From contig CANHXV010000035.1 of assembly GCA_947464665.1 (NCBI GenBank), positions 1 through 14,544 on the forward strand: DNA of 14,544 nt, written 5' to 3'. Source of the DNA: Comamonadaceae bacterium (GTDB taxonomy: Bacteria > Pseudomonadota > Gammaproteobacteria > Burkholderiales > Burkholderiaceae_C). The notes below the pieces were generated by a model that saw only the letters and a list, made by a program, of their open reading frames with translations, searched no databases and was not told the origin of the DNA. Made by a program: the position numbers and the translations under genes. Below are positions 1 through 7,217 of this stretch, one piece after another. Each line of letters opens with the position of its first letter. The stretch's first letter is position 1.

Positions 1-764
1 TCTCGAGGGAGGTTGCCCCAGCCCTCCCAGCCATGGCCTTCCACAATCACTTGAACGCCAGAGACAATCAAGCGAACTTCAGCGGCTTGCTTCAGCTGAG
101 TTTCAAGCCATTGCCACTGCGCTTCTCCGAGCATGGTTTTCTGTGAGTCGGTGTCTGGAAGATACCTTTCTTTGCCAGGTGCATCGCGTTGGTCTGTGAC
201 GCGCAGCTTGGAGCGAAACCATCGGGTGTCCAGCAAAATAACTTGAACGCGTTGACCGACCGGCCCAAAAACATGGGCGTGGTAGAGGCCTTCACGCGCT
301 CTTCTGGGATCGTCAACGGGCAAACGCCAGAAATCAATGAATGCATTTTTAGCTTCTTGTTTGTGAGGGAACTCTAAACCGCCATCGTTCAGGCCCATGT
401 CGTGATCGTCCCAAATGGCCACGTGAGGCACGGTAGCACGCAAGGCCGCGAAGCCGGGCTGAGCGGCTTGGCTTGCATAGGCGTTTTTTAAGTTCTGCAA
501 TAGCCAAGGCTGGCTGCTGGCGTAAACGTTGTCGCCACCAAAAATAAACAGATCAGGCTTGGCGGCTAGGATGGTTTGCCAAATGGGCTGAGCTTTTTTT
601 TGATCAAGGCAAGACCCAAAAATGATCTTTTGGATGTTGACGGGCCATGCCGGCAAGTCCTTGCTTTTTTCAGCAGCCTTGAGCGTATTGAATTGCGAAC
701 AAGCGCCAAGGCCGGCCAGCATGCTGCGGTAAGCGCTGATTTTCAATAGTTGACGACGGTCCAA
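1..764 (-). CDS. PhoD-like alkaline phosphatase family protein (partial, C-terminus outside window)
   Basis: The reverse strand reads as one open frame from TTG at 764 off the left edge, about 254 residues. The start is chosen because AGGAG lies 5-6 bases upstream and the protein then begins DRRQLLKIS, a twin-arginine export motif, followed by a short hydrophobic stretch ending LGAC at residues 19-22, which could be a lipobox. The body has marks of the PhoD/phosphodiesterase D metallophosphatases: FGSC (residues 49-52), FGGDNVYA (75-82) and WDDHDMGLND (118-127), with GHGWEGWGNLP near the edge resembling the family's later conserved block. Members are exported phosphatases or phosphodiesterases that use metal ions to hydrolyse phosphate esters. 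The substrate cannot be told. It diverges from the TetR gene at 916. Family is confident; start and export route are inference. Confidence 0.82.
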   Translation of the reverse strand, partial: MDRRQLLKISAYRSMLAGLGACSQFNTLKAAEKSKDLPAWPVNIQKIIFGSCLDQKKAQPIWQTILAAKPDLFIFGGDNVYASSQPWLLQNLKNAYASQAAQPGFAALRATVPHVAIWDDHDMGLNDGGLEFPHKQEAKNAFIDFWRLPVDDPRRAREGLYHAHVFGPVGQRVQVILLDTRWFRSKLRVTDQRDAPGKERYLPDTDSQKTMLGEAQWQWLETQLKQAAEVRLIVSGVQVIVEGHGWEGWGNLPR

Positions 765-820
765 GGGGTCTCCTGTCAGATAAAGGCAAGGGCGCTGGGT
801 GAAAAGAAGGCCATTTGGCG

Positions 821-832
821 TTGGCATGCCAA
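821..832. promoter_or_regulatory. Perfect 12-bp palindrome, candidate operator
   Basis: TTGGCATGCCAA is a perfect palindrome in the 151-bp gap between the divergent phosphatase (start 764) and TetR (start 916) genes. TetR proteins commonly repress divergent neighbours and themselves through dyads in such gaps. A few 12-bp perfect palindromes are expected by chance in a window this size, so only the position makes it notable. Confidence 0.25.
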
Positions 833-881
833 TGAAAAGACAAGACCAAATAGACGGTGAGGCTATTTTATGACCAGCAAG

Positions 882-909
882 TTCAAATTCTCGGATCGAT
901 CGCTAAAAT
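882..909 (+). promoter_or_regulatory. Candidate sigma-70 promoter of the TetR gene (leaderless geometry)
   Basis: TTCAAA (882-887) and TAAAAT (904-909) are separated by 16 bp. The -10 element ends six bases before the ATG at 916, so transcription would start at or next to the start codon. No Shine-Dalgarno is visible before this ATG, which agrees with a leaderless mRNA. An in-frame stop at 904 prevents any longer N-terminus. Confidence 0.45.
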
Positions 910-915
910 GCCAAC

Positions 916-1587
916 ATGACCCTCATAGCTGAGCCCCTCAAAAAGTCCTTCAAAGCCCAAATGCTGGAGGCCAGAGAGCATGCGATTACCGCGTCGGTCA
1001 ATCGACTGTTGTCTGAAAAAGGTTTTGATGCCATGACGGTGGATGAAGTTGCGGCAGAAGTGGGTATTGCCAAGGCAAGCCTTTACAAGCACTTCAACAG
1101 CAAGGAAGAATTAGCTTGCGCGGCCATGGTGCAGGCCATGCAAAAAGCACAAGCCTATTTGGAAGACCTCAATGATCAAGCTGCACCGCCACGATTAACT
1201 GCTCTGGCAAGTGAGACTCAGGGCTTGGCCTTGCACAAACTCAAGGCCTCCACGCGCTGGACCTTGCAATTGAAACTGGCAGGACAAATGCCAACCTTGC
1301 CCAGCCACAACTCTAGCTTGCGCGCCAGCCTCATGGCCAGCCGCCCTTACATGGATGGGCTGATGAAAGTGAGTGACCTGCTCGGCGCCTGGATTGTTCA
1401 AGCGCAAAAAGAGGGCGACATCAACCCAGCCTTGCCGCCGATTGCGGTGCTGTATACCTTGTATGCGCGAGCTTGTGATCCGGTGGTGGAGTTTTTGAAA
1501 ATGAGCGAACTGCACAGCAATGAAGAAATCATTGAGATAGTGATGACCACTTGTTTTGATGGCCTGATGGCTAGAAAAAACGGATAA
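916..1587 (+). CDS. TetR/AcrR-family transcriptional regulator
   Basis: The 223-residue protein has the standard TetR layout. An N-terminal three-helix DNA-binding domain spans about residues 16-65, with the helix-turn-helix at 41-60 (TVDEVAAEVGIAKASLYKHF), followed by NSKEEL as in many family members. A variable all-helical ligand and dimerisation domain follows. Such proteins are dimeric cytoplasmic repressors released by a small ligand, which cannot be guessed here. The gene diverges from the PhoD-like phosphatase, a plausible target along with itself. It ends three bases before the convergent metallophosphoesterase gene and no terminator is seen between them. The start is fixed by an in-frame stop 12 bases upstream; the absence of a Shine-Dalgarno suggests a leaderless message. 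Confidence 0.9.
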   Translation: MTLIAEPLKKSFKAQMLEAREHAITASVNRLLSEKGFDAMTVDEVAAEVGIAKASLYKHFNSKEELACAAMVQAMQKAQAYLEDLNDQAAPPRLTALASETQGLALHKLKASTRWTLQLKLAGQMPTLPSHNSSLRASLMASRPYMDGLMKVSDLLGAWIVQAQKEGDINPALPPIAVLYTLYARACDPVVEFLKMSELHSNEEIIEIVMTTCFDGLMARKNG

Positions 1588-1590
1588 GCC

Positions 1591-2418
1591 CTAGCCGTCA
1601 ACACGCACAGTTTTGAGAGGGTCAAACTTGACTTGCTCATTCTTTCGAGCGTAGCCAAAGGGGTTGGCCAACACACGACAAGAGTGGTGAACATAATCTT
1701 GCGCGCAGTGCAAATGGCCGTGTAACCACACATCGGCTTTCGGCAGCAGGTGGTCAAGCGCATTGCAAAATCCAGCGGTACCTGGTGTCAAGCCATAACG
1801 TGGATCGGCACTTCTTAAGCTAGGCGCAAAGTGCGTGATCACCACCGTCGGCCCTTCAAAAACTTCTGACAAGGCACCGGCTAACCATGCTTGATCTGCT
1901 TGTGCTTTGTCCCTCACTGCCGCTGACAAAAAGGGCTCGCCATTCAAGGTGGTGCCCGTTTTGCGCAGGTAAAAATCTGCAGCGCGCTCTGCTTTTTGGC
2001 GCGCTTGGAGTTGTTGTGTGATGGGCCCACTCAAAGGAACCAAGGCCTCAAAATCACTCCACAAGGTGCAGCCTATCAAACGCACACCCCGTAGCACCAC
2101 AACCTGCTGATGCAAGAAGGTGATTTCCAGTCGCGCGCATGTTTCGCGCAGTCGTGTATCGGCTTCTTCAAATGGTAAACCGTCGTATTCATGATTGCCA
2201 GGCACAAAAAAGACAGGCACTGGCCATGCGGCCAAATCTTTGCGAGGAGAAAAGCGTGCCAATCCAAAATCAGAGTCTTGTTGATCAAACAACATCGAGT
2301 CTGTTTGGTAAGAGCCAATGTCACCCGCCAAGACAAGCGCATCAGCCGTAGATGCAATCTGCGGCACAAAATGAGGATGAGTTTCAAGGTGCAAATCGGA
2401 AAGGAATTGAATGTTCAT
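1591..2418 (-). CDS. Calcineurin-like metallophosphoesterase
   Basis: The 275-residue protein carries the metal-binding blocks of the calcineurin-like phosphoesterases: DLH (residues 8-10), GD (32-33), GNHE (74-77), a later TH in VVITHF, and GHLH near the C-terminus. These place two metal ions for phosphoester hydrolysis. No signal peptide is visible, so it is probably cytoplasmic; the substrate is unknown. The start is taken as ATG at 2418, which overlaps the LysR stop codon in an ATGA arrangement, with AAGG six bases upstream. A reading frame open further upstream to 2559 would add 47 residues lying wholly inside the LysR gene and unlike the family, so it is not used. The overlap implies translational coupling with the LysR gene. 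It converges on the TetR gene with a 3-bp gap. Confidence 0.88.
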   Translation of the reverse strand: MNIQFLSDLHLETHPHFVPQIASTADALVLAGDIGSYQTDSMLFDQQDSDFGLARFSPRKDLAAWPVPVFFVPGNHEYDGLPFEEADTRLRETCARLEITFLHQQVVVLRGVRLIGCTLWSDFEALVPLSGPITQQLQARQKAERAADFYLRKTGTTLNGEPFLSAAVRDKAQADQAWLAGALSEVFEGPTVVITHFAPSLRSADPRYGLTPGTAGFCNALDHLLPKADVWLHGHLHCAQDYVHHSCRVLANPFGYARKNEQVKFDPLKTVRVDG

Positions 2419-3392
2419 GAAGGCCTTGCACGTTTGAAAACTTCGCGCGCAATGTCGATCAACTGCGCTCTTAGCCAGACATGCTCGCTGAGCGCATGCT
2501 TGCGTCTGTGCCATACGGCATCCACATGAAGGGTGGGAACTTTGAACGGTAACTCGCACATGAACAATTCATTGGCAATACCTGTTGTGGGTACAAAATG
2601 TTTGGGCAAAACAGTGAGCAGATCTGAATTCACGACCACACGACCTGCTGTAAAAAACTGGTTCACAGTCATCATCACTCGGCGTTGTTTGCCAATCGAT
2701 GCCAAGGCCTCATCGATAAATCCATAGGGGCGCCCTGAAAAACTCACAAGCAAGTGCCGTGCATTGCAAAACTCTTCTAAGGTGACATTTTTTTGCGCCA
2801 GGGGATGCTTGCGGCGCATCACACACACATATTCACCATCATACAAACGCTGATGCGCAAACGCTACCGCTTCACCTGATTGTGCTTTCGCAGTAAGGTC
2901 TGCTAAGACGGCTGGAAAATAACCCAATGCCAAATCGGCAATGCCATCGTTCAGCATGTTTCTGGGGTCTCGCGTGGTCAGCGGCAAAACGCGAATTGAG
3001 ACACTGGGTGCATGCATTTCAAGCGCCTGACCCAAACTTCCCATCAACTCGGCAGCGGTGGCGTCGGCCATGGCCAAGACAAAAGAATTTCGGGCTTCGG
3101 CCGGAATGAAGCGTTGTGGCACCAAGGCGGTTTGCAATTGGTCCAGGGCCGCCCTGACGTTTGGCCAAAGCAGCAATGCAAACGGTGTGGGCGTGATGCC
3201 GTGTCCCTCGCGGCGAACCAGATCGTCCCCTAAGGTTTCACGAAGGCGTCGCAGCGCGTTGCTGACGGCGGGCTGCGTGATGGATAAATTGCGCGCAGCT
3301 TTGGTCAAGCTCTTTTCAGCCATGACTTCGTCAAACACCCGAAGTAAATTCAGGTCCAAGGTTCGAAAATTGGTTTGGATGGCTTCAATCAT
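2415..3392 (-). CDS. LysR-family transcriptional regulator (NodD/NahR/LinR-like subgroup)
   Basis: The 325-residue protein has the family's N-terminal winged helix-turn-helix (about residues 12-70). It contains LDLNLLRVFDEVMAEKSLT and SITQPAVSNALRRLRETLGD, followed by RREGHGITPTPFA, a pattern typical of the NodD/NahR/LinR branch. A periplasmic-binding-protein-like effector domain follows from about residue 95. LysR proteins act as tetramers and usually control a divergent gene. Here the divergent gene encodes a small membrane protein at 3537, and the two promoters overlap, so that gene is the natural candidate target. The inducer is not predictable. The stop overlaps the start of the metallophosphoesterase gene, making a two-gene transcript. 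The start ATG at 3392 gives a normal family length. Confidence 0.9.
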   Translation of the reverse strand: MIEAIQTNFRTLDLNLLRVFDEVMAEKSLTKAARNLSITQPAVSNALRRLRETLGDDLVRREGHGITPTPFALLLWPNVRAALDQLQTALVPQRFIPAEARNSFVLAMADATAAELMGSLGQALEMHAPSVSIRVLPLTTRDPRNMLNDGIADLALGYFPAVLADLTAKAQSGEAVAFAHQRLYDGEYVCVMRRKHPLAQKNVTLEEFCNARHLLVSFSGRPYGFIDEALASIGKQRRVMMTVNQFFTAGRVVVNSDLLTVLPKHFVPTTGIANELFMCELPFKVPTLHVDAVWHRRKHALSEHVWLRAQLIDIAREVFKRARPS

Positions 3393-3418
3393 TTCTTTTG
3401 TGAATGTTAAGCATCATA

Positions 3419-3447
3419 AATATAAAGTTGAACAACACTAGAGTAAA
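3419..3447 (-). promoter_or_regulatory. Candidate sigma-70 promoter of the LysR gene
   Basis: On the reverse strand TTTACT (3447-3442) and TATATT (3424-3419) are separated by exactly 17 bp, with four and five of six matches to the sigma-70 consensus. Transcription would start near 3411 and run into the LysR ATG at 3392. The element overlaps the opposing promoter at 3428-3456. Confidence 0.5.
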
Positions 3448-3456
3448 CCCTATGAT
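3428..3456 (+). promoter_or_regulatory. Candidate sigma-70 promoter of the small membrane protein gene
   Basis: TTGAAC (3428-3433) and TATGAT (3451-3456) are separated by 17 bp, with four and five of six consensus matches. The predicted start near 3463 leaves a leader of about 75 bases before ATG 3537. The dyad GTTG-AA-CAAC (3427-3436) covers the -35 box and could be part of a LysR-type binding site. Confidence 0.5.
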
Positions 3457-3536
3457 TGAAGCATGGTCAAGCAAAAAGTGGGTTTTACCCAATGCTAAGA
3501 CCCCGATGTATTGTCTTGATGAACAAGGAAATCAAA

Positions 3537-4031
3537 ATGAACCACAATTTTGTCCACTTAGATTACCCCCTGACGCACCCCGGCGTCGAACGGGCTGAGC
3601 AAGCTGTTGCCAACTTCAAACGCTTAGGCAACAACTTTAGCCCAACTCACACCTTGGCAGCCATGCTCTTGGCCGCGATTGTTGCTGCCTTTGTGGTGGT
3701 GGCCGATCAGATGATGGACACATGGGCCGATGGACATTTGCTTGCCGCATGGGTTGCCCTTTGGGCGGTTGCATTTGCGGCTGTTGGCTTGTTTGCGGAC
3801 GTCTCCAAAACATGGGCGGTTCAAATGAAGCAGGCCTTGGACACATGGTCAGCGCGTATGGCGCAGCACCGATCAGATGAGCGTTTGTGGTCTCTTGCAC
3901 AAACGGATGCTCGTTTGATGTCAGAACTTCAAACCGCTATGAGCCGAAGTGACGAAGAAGAACAGTTTGGAGGCAACAGCACCCAGCGCCGAGTTGCTCG
4001 GATGTTGCACAACCGCCAGTACTACATTTAA
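3537..4031 (+). CDS. Hypothetical small membrane protein with two transmembrane helices
   Basis: I do not recognise this 164-residue protein. Two hydrophobic segments, about residues 38-57 and 67-87, are separated by a short acidic loop (DQMMDTWADGH), suggesting a helical hairpin in the inner membrane. A long charged C-terminal region (residues 90-164) follows and ends RRVARMLHNRQYYI. The start is ATG 3537 because AAGGA lies about seven bases upstream. An in-frame ATG at 3456 would put 27 extra residues in the leader without a good ribosome-binding site, close to the predicted transcription start. The gene has its own promoter divergent from the LysR gene, and the overlap of the two promoters makes LysR control likely. 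It is followed by a UUCG-capped terminator. Function cannot be inferred. Confidence 0.75.
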   Translation: MNHNFVHLDYPLTHPGVERAEQAVANFKRLGNNFSPTHTLAAMLLAAIVAAFVVVADQMMDTWADGHLLAAWVALWAVAFAAVGLFADVSKTWAVQMKQALDTWSARMAQHRSDERLWSLAQTDARLMSELQTAMSRSDEEEQFGGNSTQRRVARMLHNRQYYI

Positions 4032-4084
4032 GAAGTTCAGGGAAAGGCATTTCTGATTTCATAAATTTTGAAGCTTGCTTTTTC

Positions 4085-4111
4085 AAACAGCCTCCTTCGG
4101 GAGGCTGTTTT
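4085..4111 (+). terminator. Rho-independent terminator with UUCG tetraloop
   Basis: AAACAGCCTCC (4085-4095) pairs perfectly with GGAGGCTGTTT (4100-4110) around a TTCG loop. This is an 11-bp stem with the very stable C(UUCG)G closure, followed by a short T run. It sits between the convergent membrane protein gene and the EamA transporter gene. It probably ends the plus-strand transcript and may also help stop the minus-strand one, although that side lacks a T run. Confidence 0.85.
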
Positions 4112-4127
4112 GATGCGGAGATACAAA

Positions 4128-5021
4128 TCATGATGGCTCTTTGGGGTCTGTTGTGATTTTTTCCGAAGCCAAATAAATCCCAGGCAAAATGAATGCAGCA
4201 CCCACGGCGTGATGCCAACCCAAGGTTTCGTCCAAGAAAACCCAAGCAACCAAACCACCATACAACGGCCCGAGGTACATACAGGCAGCCACGCGGCTAG
4301 CACCTAAAGTCTTCTGGCAAAAACCATAAGACCAGTAAGCGCCCACGCCTGGAAAAACGGCAGCAGCAACCACAAGCAAGCTGGCATTCAAACTCCAGCC
4401 TGCATGCTGCGTCGCGAACCACTCAGTGATCGCAAAAGGAAGCAAGACCAAGCTGCCGCCCATGCATGTGGCGGCCAATCTTGCGGTTGAACTTAAAGGG
4501 CTTGCCCACTTCTTAAGCAGCAATGCATAGGCCGCCCAGGCCACCATGGCAATCACCACCAGCCCATCACCCAAGACCCATACAACTTGAGACAGCGCGG
4601 CCCATTGACCTTTGACCACCACATGCAAAACACCTAGCAAAGCGATGGCAACTCCCAAGGATTGTTTCCAAGAAAACGATTCTTTCAGCCCAACAACAGC
4701 GCCTAAAGTGATCAACACCGGAGAGGCGGCATAGATCAGCGCGATGTTGATGGCCGTCGTTGTTTCTGCGGCCCAGTAAACCCAAGCGCCGCAAACGAGC
4801 ATTCCTAAAATTCCGAGAACCAAGTATTGTCGCCAAGCATTGAAAGTACCTTGACGTTCATGCCAGAGTTCATGGCGTGCAATCAAAGCCAAAATGAGAC
4901 CTGCCAAGAACCATCGCCCCAACGCCAAAACATGGGGGCTGATGATGCCGGGAGCGATTCTCGCGACGATGTAATTCACGGACCACAAGGCCGGCGTCAC
5001 CCAGATTAAAACTTGCGCCAA
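4128..5021 (-). CDS. EamA/DMT-superfamily transporter
   Basis: The 297-residue protein is almost entirely hydrophobic and fits the ten-helix drug/metabolite transporter fold made of two EamA repeats. Characteristic stretches are INIALIYAASPVLITLGAVV at the end of the first repeat and PLYGGLVAWVFLDETLG followed by a GAAFILPGIYLAS helix at the end of the second. Family members export or import small metabolites; the substrate cannot be predicted. The gene begins about 23 bases after the pckG stop, so it probably shares the pckG transcript. The start is uncertain: the frame has no ATG near the expected N-terminus, TTG at 5021 gives a normal family length but lacks a clear Shine-Dalgarno, and CTG at 5048 overlapping the pckG stop is the only other upstream option. 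It ends before a shared terminator. Confidence 0.85.
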   Translation of the reverse strand: MAQVLIWVTPALWSVNYIVARIAPGIISPHVLALGRWFLAGLILALIARHELWHERQGTFNAWRQYLVLGILGMLVCGAWVYWAAETTTAINIALIYAASPVLITLGAVVGLKESFSWKQSLGVAIALLGVLHVVVKGQWAALSQVVWVLGDGLVVIAMVAWAAYALLLKKWASPLSSTARLAATCMGGSLVLLPFAITEWFATQHAGWSLNASLLVVAAAVFPGVGAYWSYGFCQKTLGASRVAACMYLGPLYGGLVAWVFLDETLGWHHAVGAAFILPGIYLASEKITTDPKEPS

Positions 5022-5044
5022 TTTTTGGCGCGAGGCTGCGCTTT

Positions 5045-6916
5045 TCAGACAGTTGCTAAGCGTTGAGCCAGCGCCGCTTTGGTATCAAGCAAGGCTTTGG
5101 GCATGTTGTAGGCCAATTGCTCAAAGTGTGTGTTGTGCAATTGCAGTTCTTGTTGCCATGCAGCCTTGTCGATGCTGGTGACCGTTTTGAATTGATCGGC
5201 AGAGAAGTTCAAACCTGTCCAATTCAACTCCGCATAGTTTGGCGTGATACCGAAAATGGTTTCTTGACCTTGCGCTTGGCCTTCCAATCGGTCGATCATC
5301 CACTTCAAAACACGCATGTTGTCGCCATAACCCGGCCAGACAAATTTGCCGGCCTCGTCTTTGCGGAACCAATTGACGCAGTAGATGCTTGGTAACTTGT
5401 GGCCACCGGCTTGCACCTTGGCGCCCACATCGAGCCAGTGTTGGAAGTAGTCGCTCATGTTGTAACCACAGAAGGGCAGCATGGCGAACGGATCGCGGCG
5501 CACCACACCTTGTGCGCCAAATGCGGCCGCCGTGGTTTCAGAGCCCATGGTTGCAGCCATGTAAACGCCCTCTGTCCAGTTCCGTGCTTCAGTGACCAAT
5601 GGCACTGTCGTTGAGCGGCGACCGCCGAAGATGAACGCATCGATCGACACGCCAGCAGCATCGTCCCAGGCGGGGTCGAGCGCGGGGTTGTTAATGGCAG
5701 ACACAGTGAAGCGCGCGTTGGCGTGAGCTGCTTTTGCGCCGGTGTCTTTGGCAATTTGGGGTGTCCAGTCTTTGCCTTGCCAGTCAATCAAATGATCGGG
5801 CAATTTGCCAGAGTCTTTCTCCATGCCTTCCCACCAGACGTCGCCGTCATCGGTCAAAGCCACATTGGTGAAGATGACGTTTTTGTCCAAGCTGGCCATG
5901 CAGTTGGGGTTGGTGTGGTGGTTGGTGCCAGGGGCCACGCCAAAATAACCAGCTTCGGGGTTGATGGCCATCATCTTGCCGTTGGCTTGTGGTTTGATCC
6001 AAGCAATGTCATCGCCAATGGTGGTGACTTTCCAGCCATTGAAGCCTTCTGGCGGAACCAACATGGAGAAGTTGGTTTTGCCACAGGCGCTGGGGAAAGC
6101 AGCAGCCACATGGTATTTTTTCCCCTGAGGATTGGTCACACCCAAGATAAGCATGTGCTCTGCCAACCAGCCTTGTTCGCGGCCCATACTGGACGCGATA
6201 CGCAAGGCTAAGCATTTTTTGCCCAGCAAAGCATTGCCGCCATAGCCAGAACCATAGGACCAAATCTCCCGGGTTTCAGGGTAGTGAACGATGTACTTGA
6301 CGGTGGGGTTGCAAGGCCATGATGTGGTGTCTTTGGCGCCATTGACCAAGGGGGCACCAACGGAGTGCAAGCAGGGAACGAACTCGCCATCAGTTCCAAT
6401 CACATCAAAAACAGCTTTTCCCATGCGGGTCATGAGTTTTTGGTTGACGGCCACGTAGGCGCTGTCGGTGAGTTCAATGCCGATGTGGGCAATGTGTGAG
6501 CCCAAAGGGCCCATCGAAAATGGCACCACATACAAAGTGCGGCCTTGCATGCAACCATCAAACAAAGGGTTCAAGGTTTTGCGCATTTCGGCGGGCGCCA
6601 TCCAGTTGTTGGTGGGGCCCGCATTTTCTTTCTTCTCAGAGCAGATGTAAGTGCGGTCTTCTACGCGGGCCACATCGGAGGGGTCAGAGCAAGCCAAGAA
6701 ACTACCAGGACGCTTGGCAGGGTTGAGTTTTTTGAAGGTGCCGTTGTCTACCAAAAGTTGACACAGTCGGTCATACTCATCTTCTGAACCATCGCACCAG
6801 TAGACGTTGGCAGGCTTGCACAGGGCCGCCATTTCTGCCACCCAAGCAATCAGCTTGGGGTTTTTGACATAGGCGGGGGTGTTCAGGTTCAAGCCCTGCA
6901 TCACGGGTGAGTTCAT
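5045..6916 (-). CDS. pckG: Phosphoenolpyruvate carboxykinase (GTP)
   Basis: The 623-residue protein is a GTP-type PEP carboxykinase (EC 4.1.1.32), which converts oxaloacetate and GTP to PEP, GDP and CO2 at the entry to gluconeogenesis. The P-loop is FPSACGKTN at residues 274-282, the metal-binding block GDDIAW at 301-306, and a further conserved block RRSTTVPLV follows near residue 428. The length matches the family. The start is ATG 6916, preceded by GGAG at about eight bases and giving the usual N-terminus. The frame is open back to 7057, but the extra 47 residues lie in the leader, include the long inverted repeat and look non-coding. The EamA gene follows closely. Upstream is a long leader with an inverted repeat and a palindrome near the likely promoter. 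Confidence 0.97.
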   Translation of the reverse strand: MNSPVMQGLNLNTPAYVKNPKLIAWVAEMAALCKPANVYWCDGSEDEYDRLCQLLVDNGTFKKLNPAKRPGSFLACSDPSDVARVEDRTYICSEKKENAGPTNNWMAPAEMRKTLNPLFDGCMQGRTLYVVPFSMGPLGSHIAHIGIELTDSAYVAVNQKLMTRMGKAVFDVIGTDGEFVPCLHSVGAPLVNGAKDTTSWPCNPTVKYIVHYPETREIWSYGSGYGGNALLGKKCLALRIASSMGREQGWLAEHMLILGVTNPQGKKYHVAAAFPSACGKTNFSMLVPPEGFNGWKVTTIGDDIAWIKPQANGKMMAINPEAGYFGVAPGTNHHTNPNCMASLDKNVIFTNVALTDDGDVWWEGMEKDSGKLPDHLIDWQGKDWTPQIAKDTGAKAAHANARFTVSAINNPALDPAWDDAAGVSIDAFIFGGRRSTTVPLVTEARNWTEGVYMAATMGSETTAAAFGAQGVVRRDPFAMLPFCGYNMSDYFQHWLDVGAKVQAGGHKLPSIYCVNWFRKDEAGKFVWPGYGDNMRVLKWMIDRLEGQAQGQETIFGITPNYAELNWTGLNFSADQFKTVTSIDKAAWQQELQLHNTHFEQLAYNMPKALLDTKAALAQRLATV

Positions 6917-6940
6917 GGGGAAAGCTCCAAAGTTTAAAAA

Positions 6941-7003
6941 TCGTTTTTTGAAAAGAACTTTCAAGGCACCCAATGCTGAAACTTGGACCTTTTCAAAAAA
7001 CGA
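6941..7003. repeat. 15-bp perfect inverted repeat in the pckG leader
   Basis: TCGTTTTTTGAAAAG (6941-6955) is repeated in perfect inversion as CTTTTCAAAAAACGA (6989-7003), 33 bases apart. In pckG RNA it would make a hairpin ending about 24 bases before the ATG. Each arm also contains its own near-palindrome, TTTTGAAAA and TTTTCAAAA, centred 44 bp apart, so the arms might instead be two protein-binding sites. Confidence 0.7.
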
Positions 7004-7079
7004 CAAACGGGCTTGTAACCAGCCTGTAACAGACCTGAATTTTAAAGACGATGGCAAGAAAAGGGATGTGAAAAAATTT

Positions 7080-7113
7080 AAATCCCCTTCAAAATATATG
7101 CAAAACTTGCATA
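7080..7113 (-). promoter_or_regulatory. 17-bp palindrome and candidate promoter of pckG
   Basis: TATGCAA-AAC-TTGCATA (7097-7113) is a dyad with seven-base arms. On the reverse strand its end, TTGCAT, could serve as a -35 box, with TTAAAT sixteen bases further on as a weak -10. A regulator on this dyad would then overlap the promoter. The dyad is seen directly; the promoter reading is a guess and the protein is unknown. The stretch 6917-7217 contains no gene, only the leader, this dyad and the recQ-side terminator. Confidence 0.4.
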
Positions 7114-7150
7114 ACCTTGGGCTGAAGCTATAGTGCTTCTGTTTTTTTGG

Positions 7151-7181
7151 AAAAAAAACCCGCCTGCAAAAGCGGCGGGTT
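7151..7181 (-). terminator. Rho-independent terminator of the recQ transcript
   Basis: On the reverse strand AACCCGCC (7181-7174) pairs with GGCGGGTT (7164-7157) around a small loop and runs directly into a tract of eight T residues (7158-7151 as A on the plus strand). It lies 37 bases after the small membrane protein stop and upstream of the pckG promoter region, separating the two transcripts. Confidence 0.92.
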
Positions 7182-7217
7182 GTATCGGCGCAGAAAATGC
7201 GCCAACATTATGTGACT

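Noticed and set aside
2419..2559. 47-residue N-terminal extension of the metallophosphoesterase
   Set aside because: It lies wholly inside the LysR coding sequence in another frame, and the family N-terminus with the metal-binding DLH begins at ATG 2418, which has the typical ATGA overlap.
3456..3536. Earlier in-frame start for the membrane protein
   Set aside because: It falls at the predicted -10 box and transcription start and lacks a good ribosome site; AAGGA precedes ATG 3537.
5723..6211. 162-residue plus-strand frame opposite pckG
   Set aside because: It is antisense to a strongly conserved enzyme and its composition follows from the pckG codons; no domain or ribosome site supports it.
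6917..7057. 47-residue N-terminal extension of PEP carboxykinase
   Set aside because: The extra stretch contains the long inverted repeat and does not look like the family; ATG 6916 has a Shine-Dalgarno and gives the usual length.
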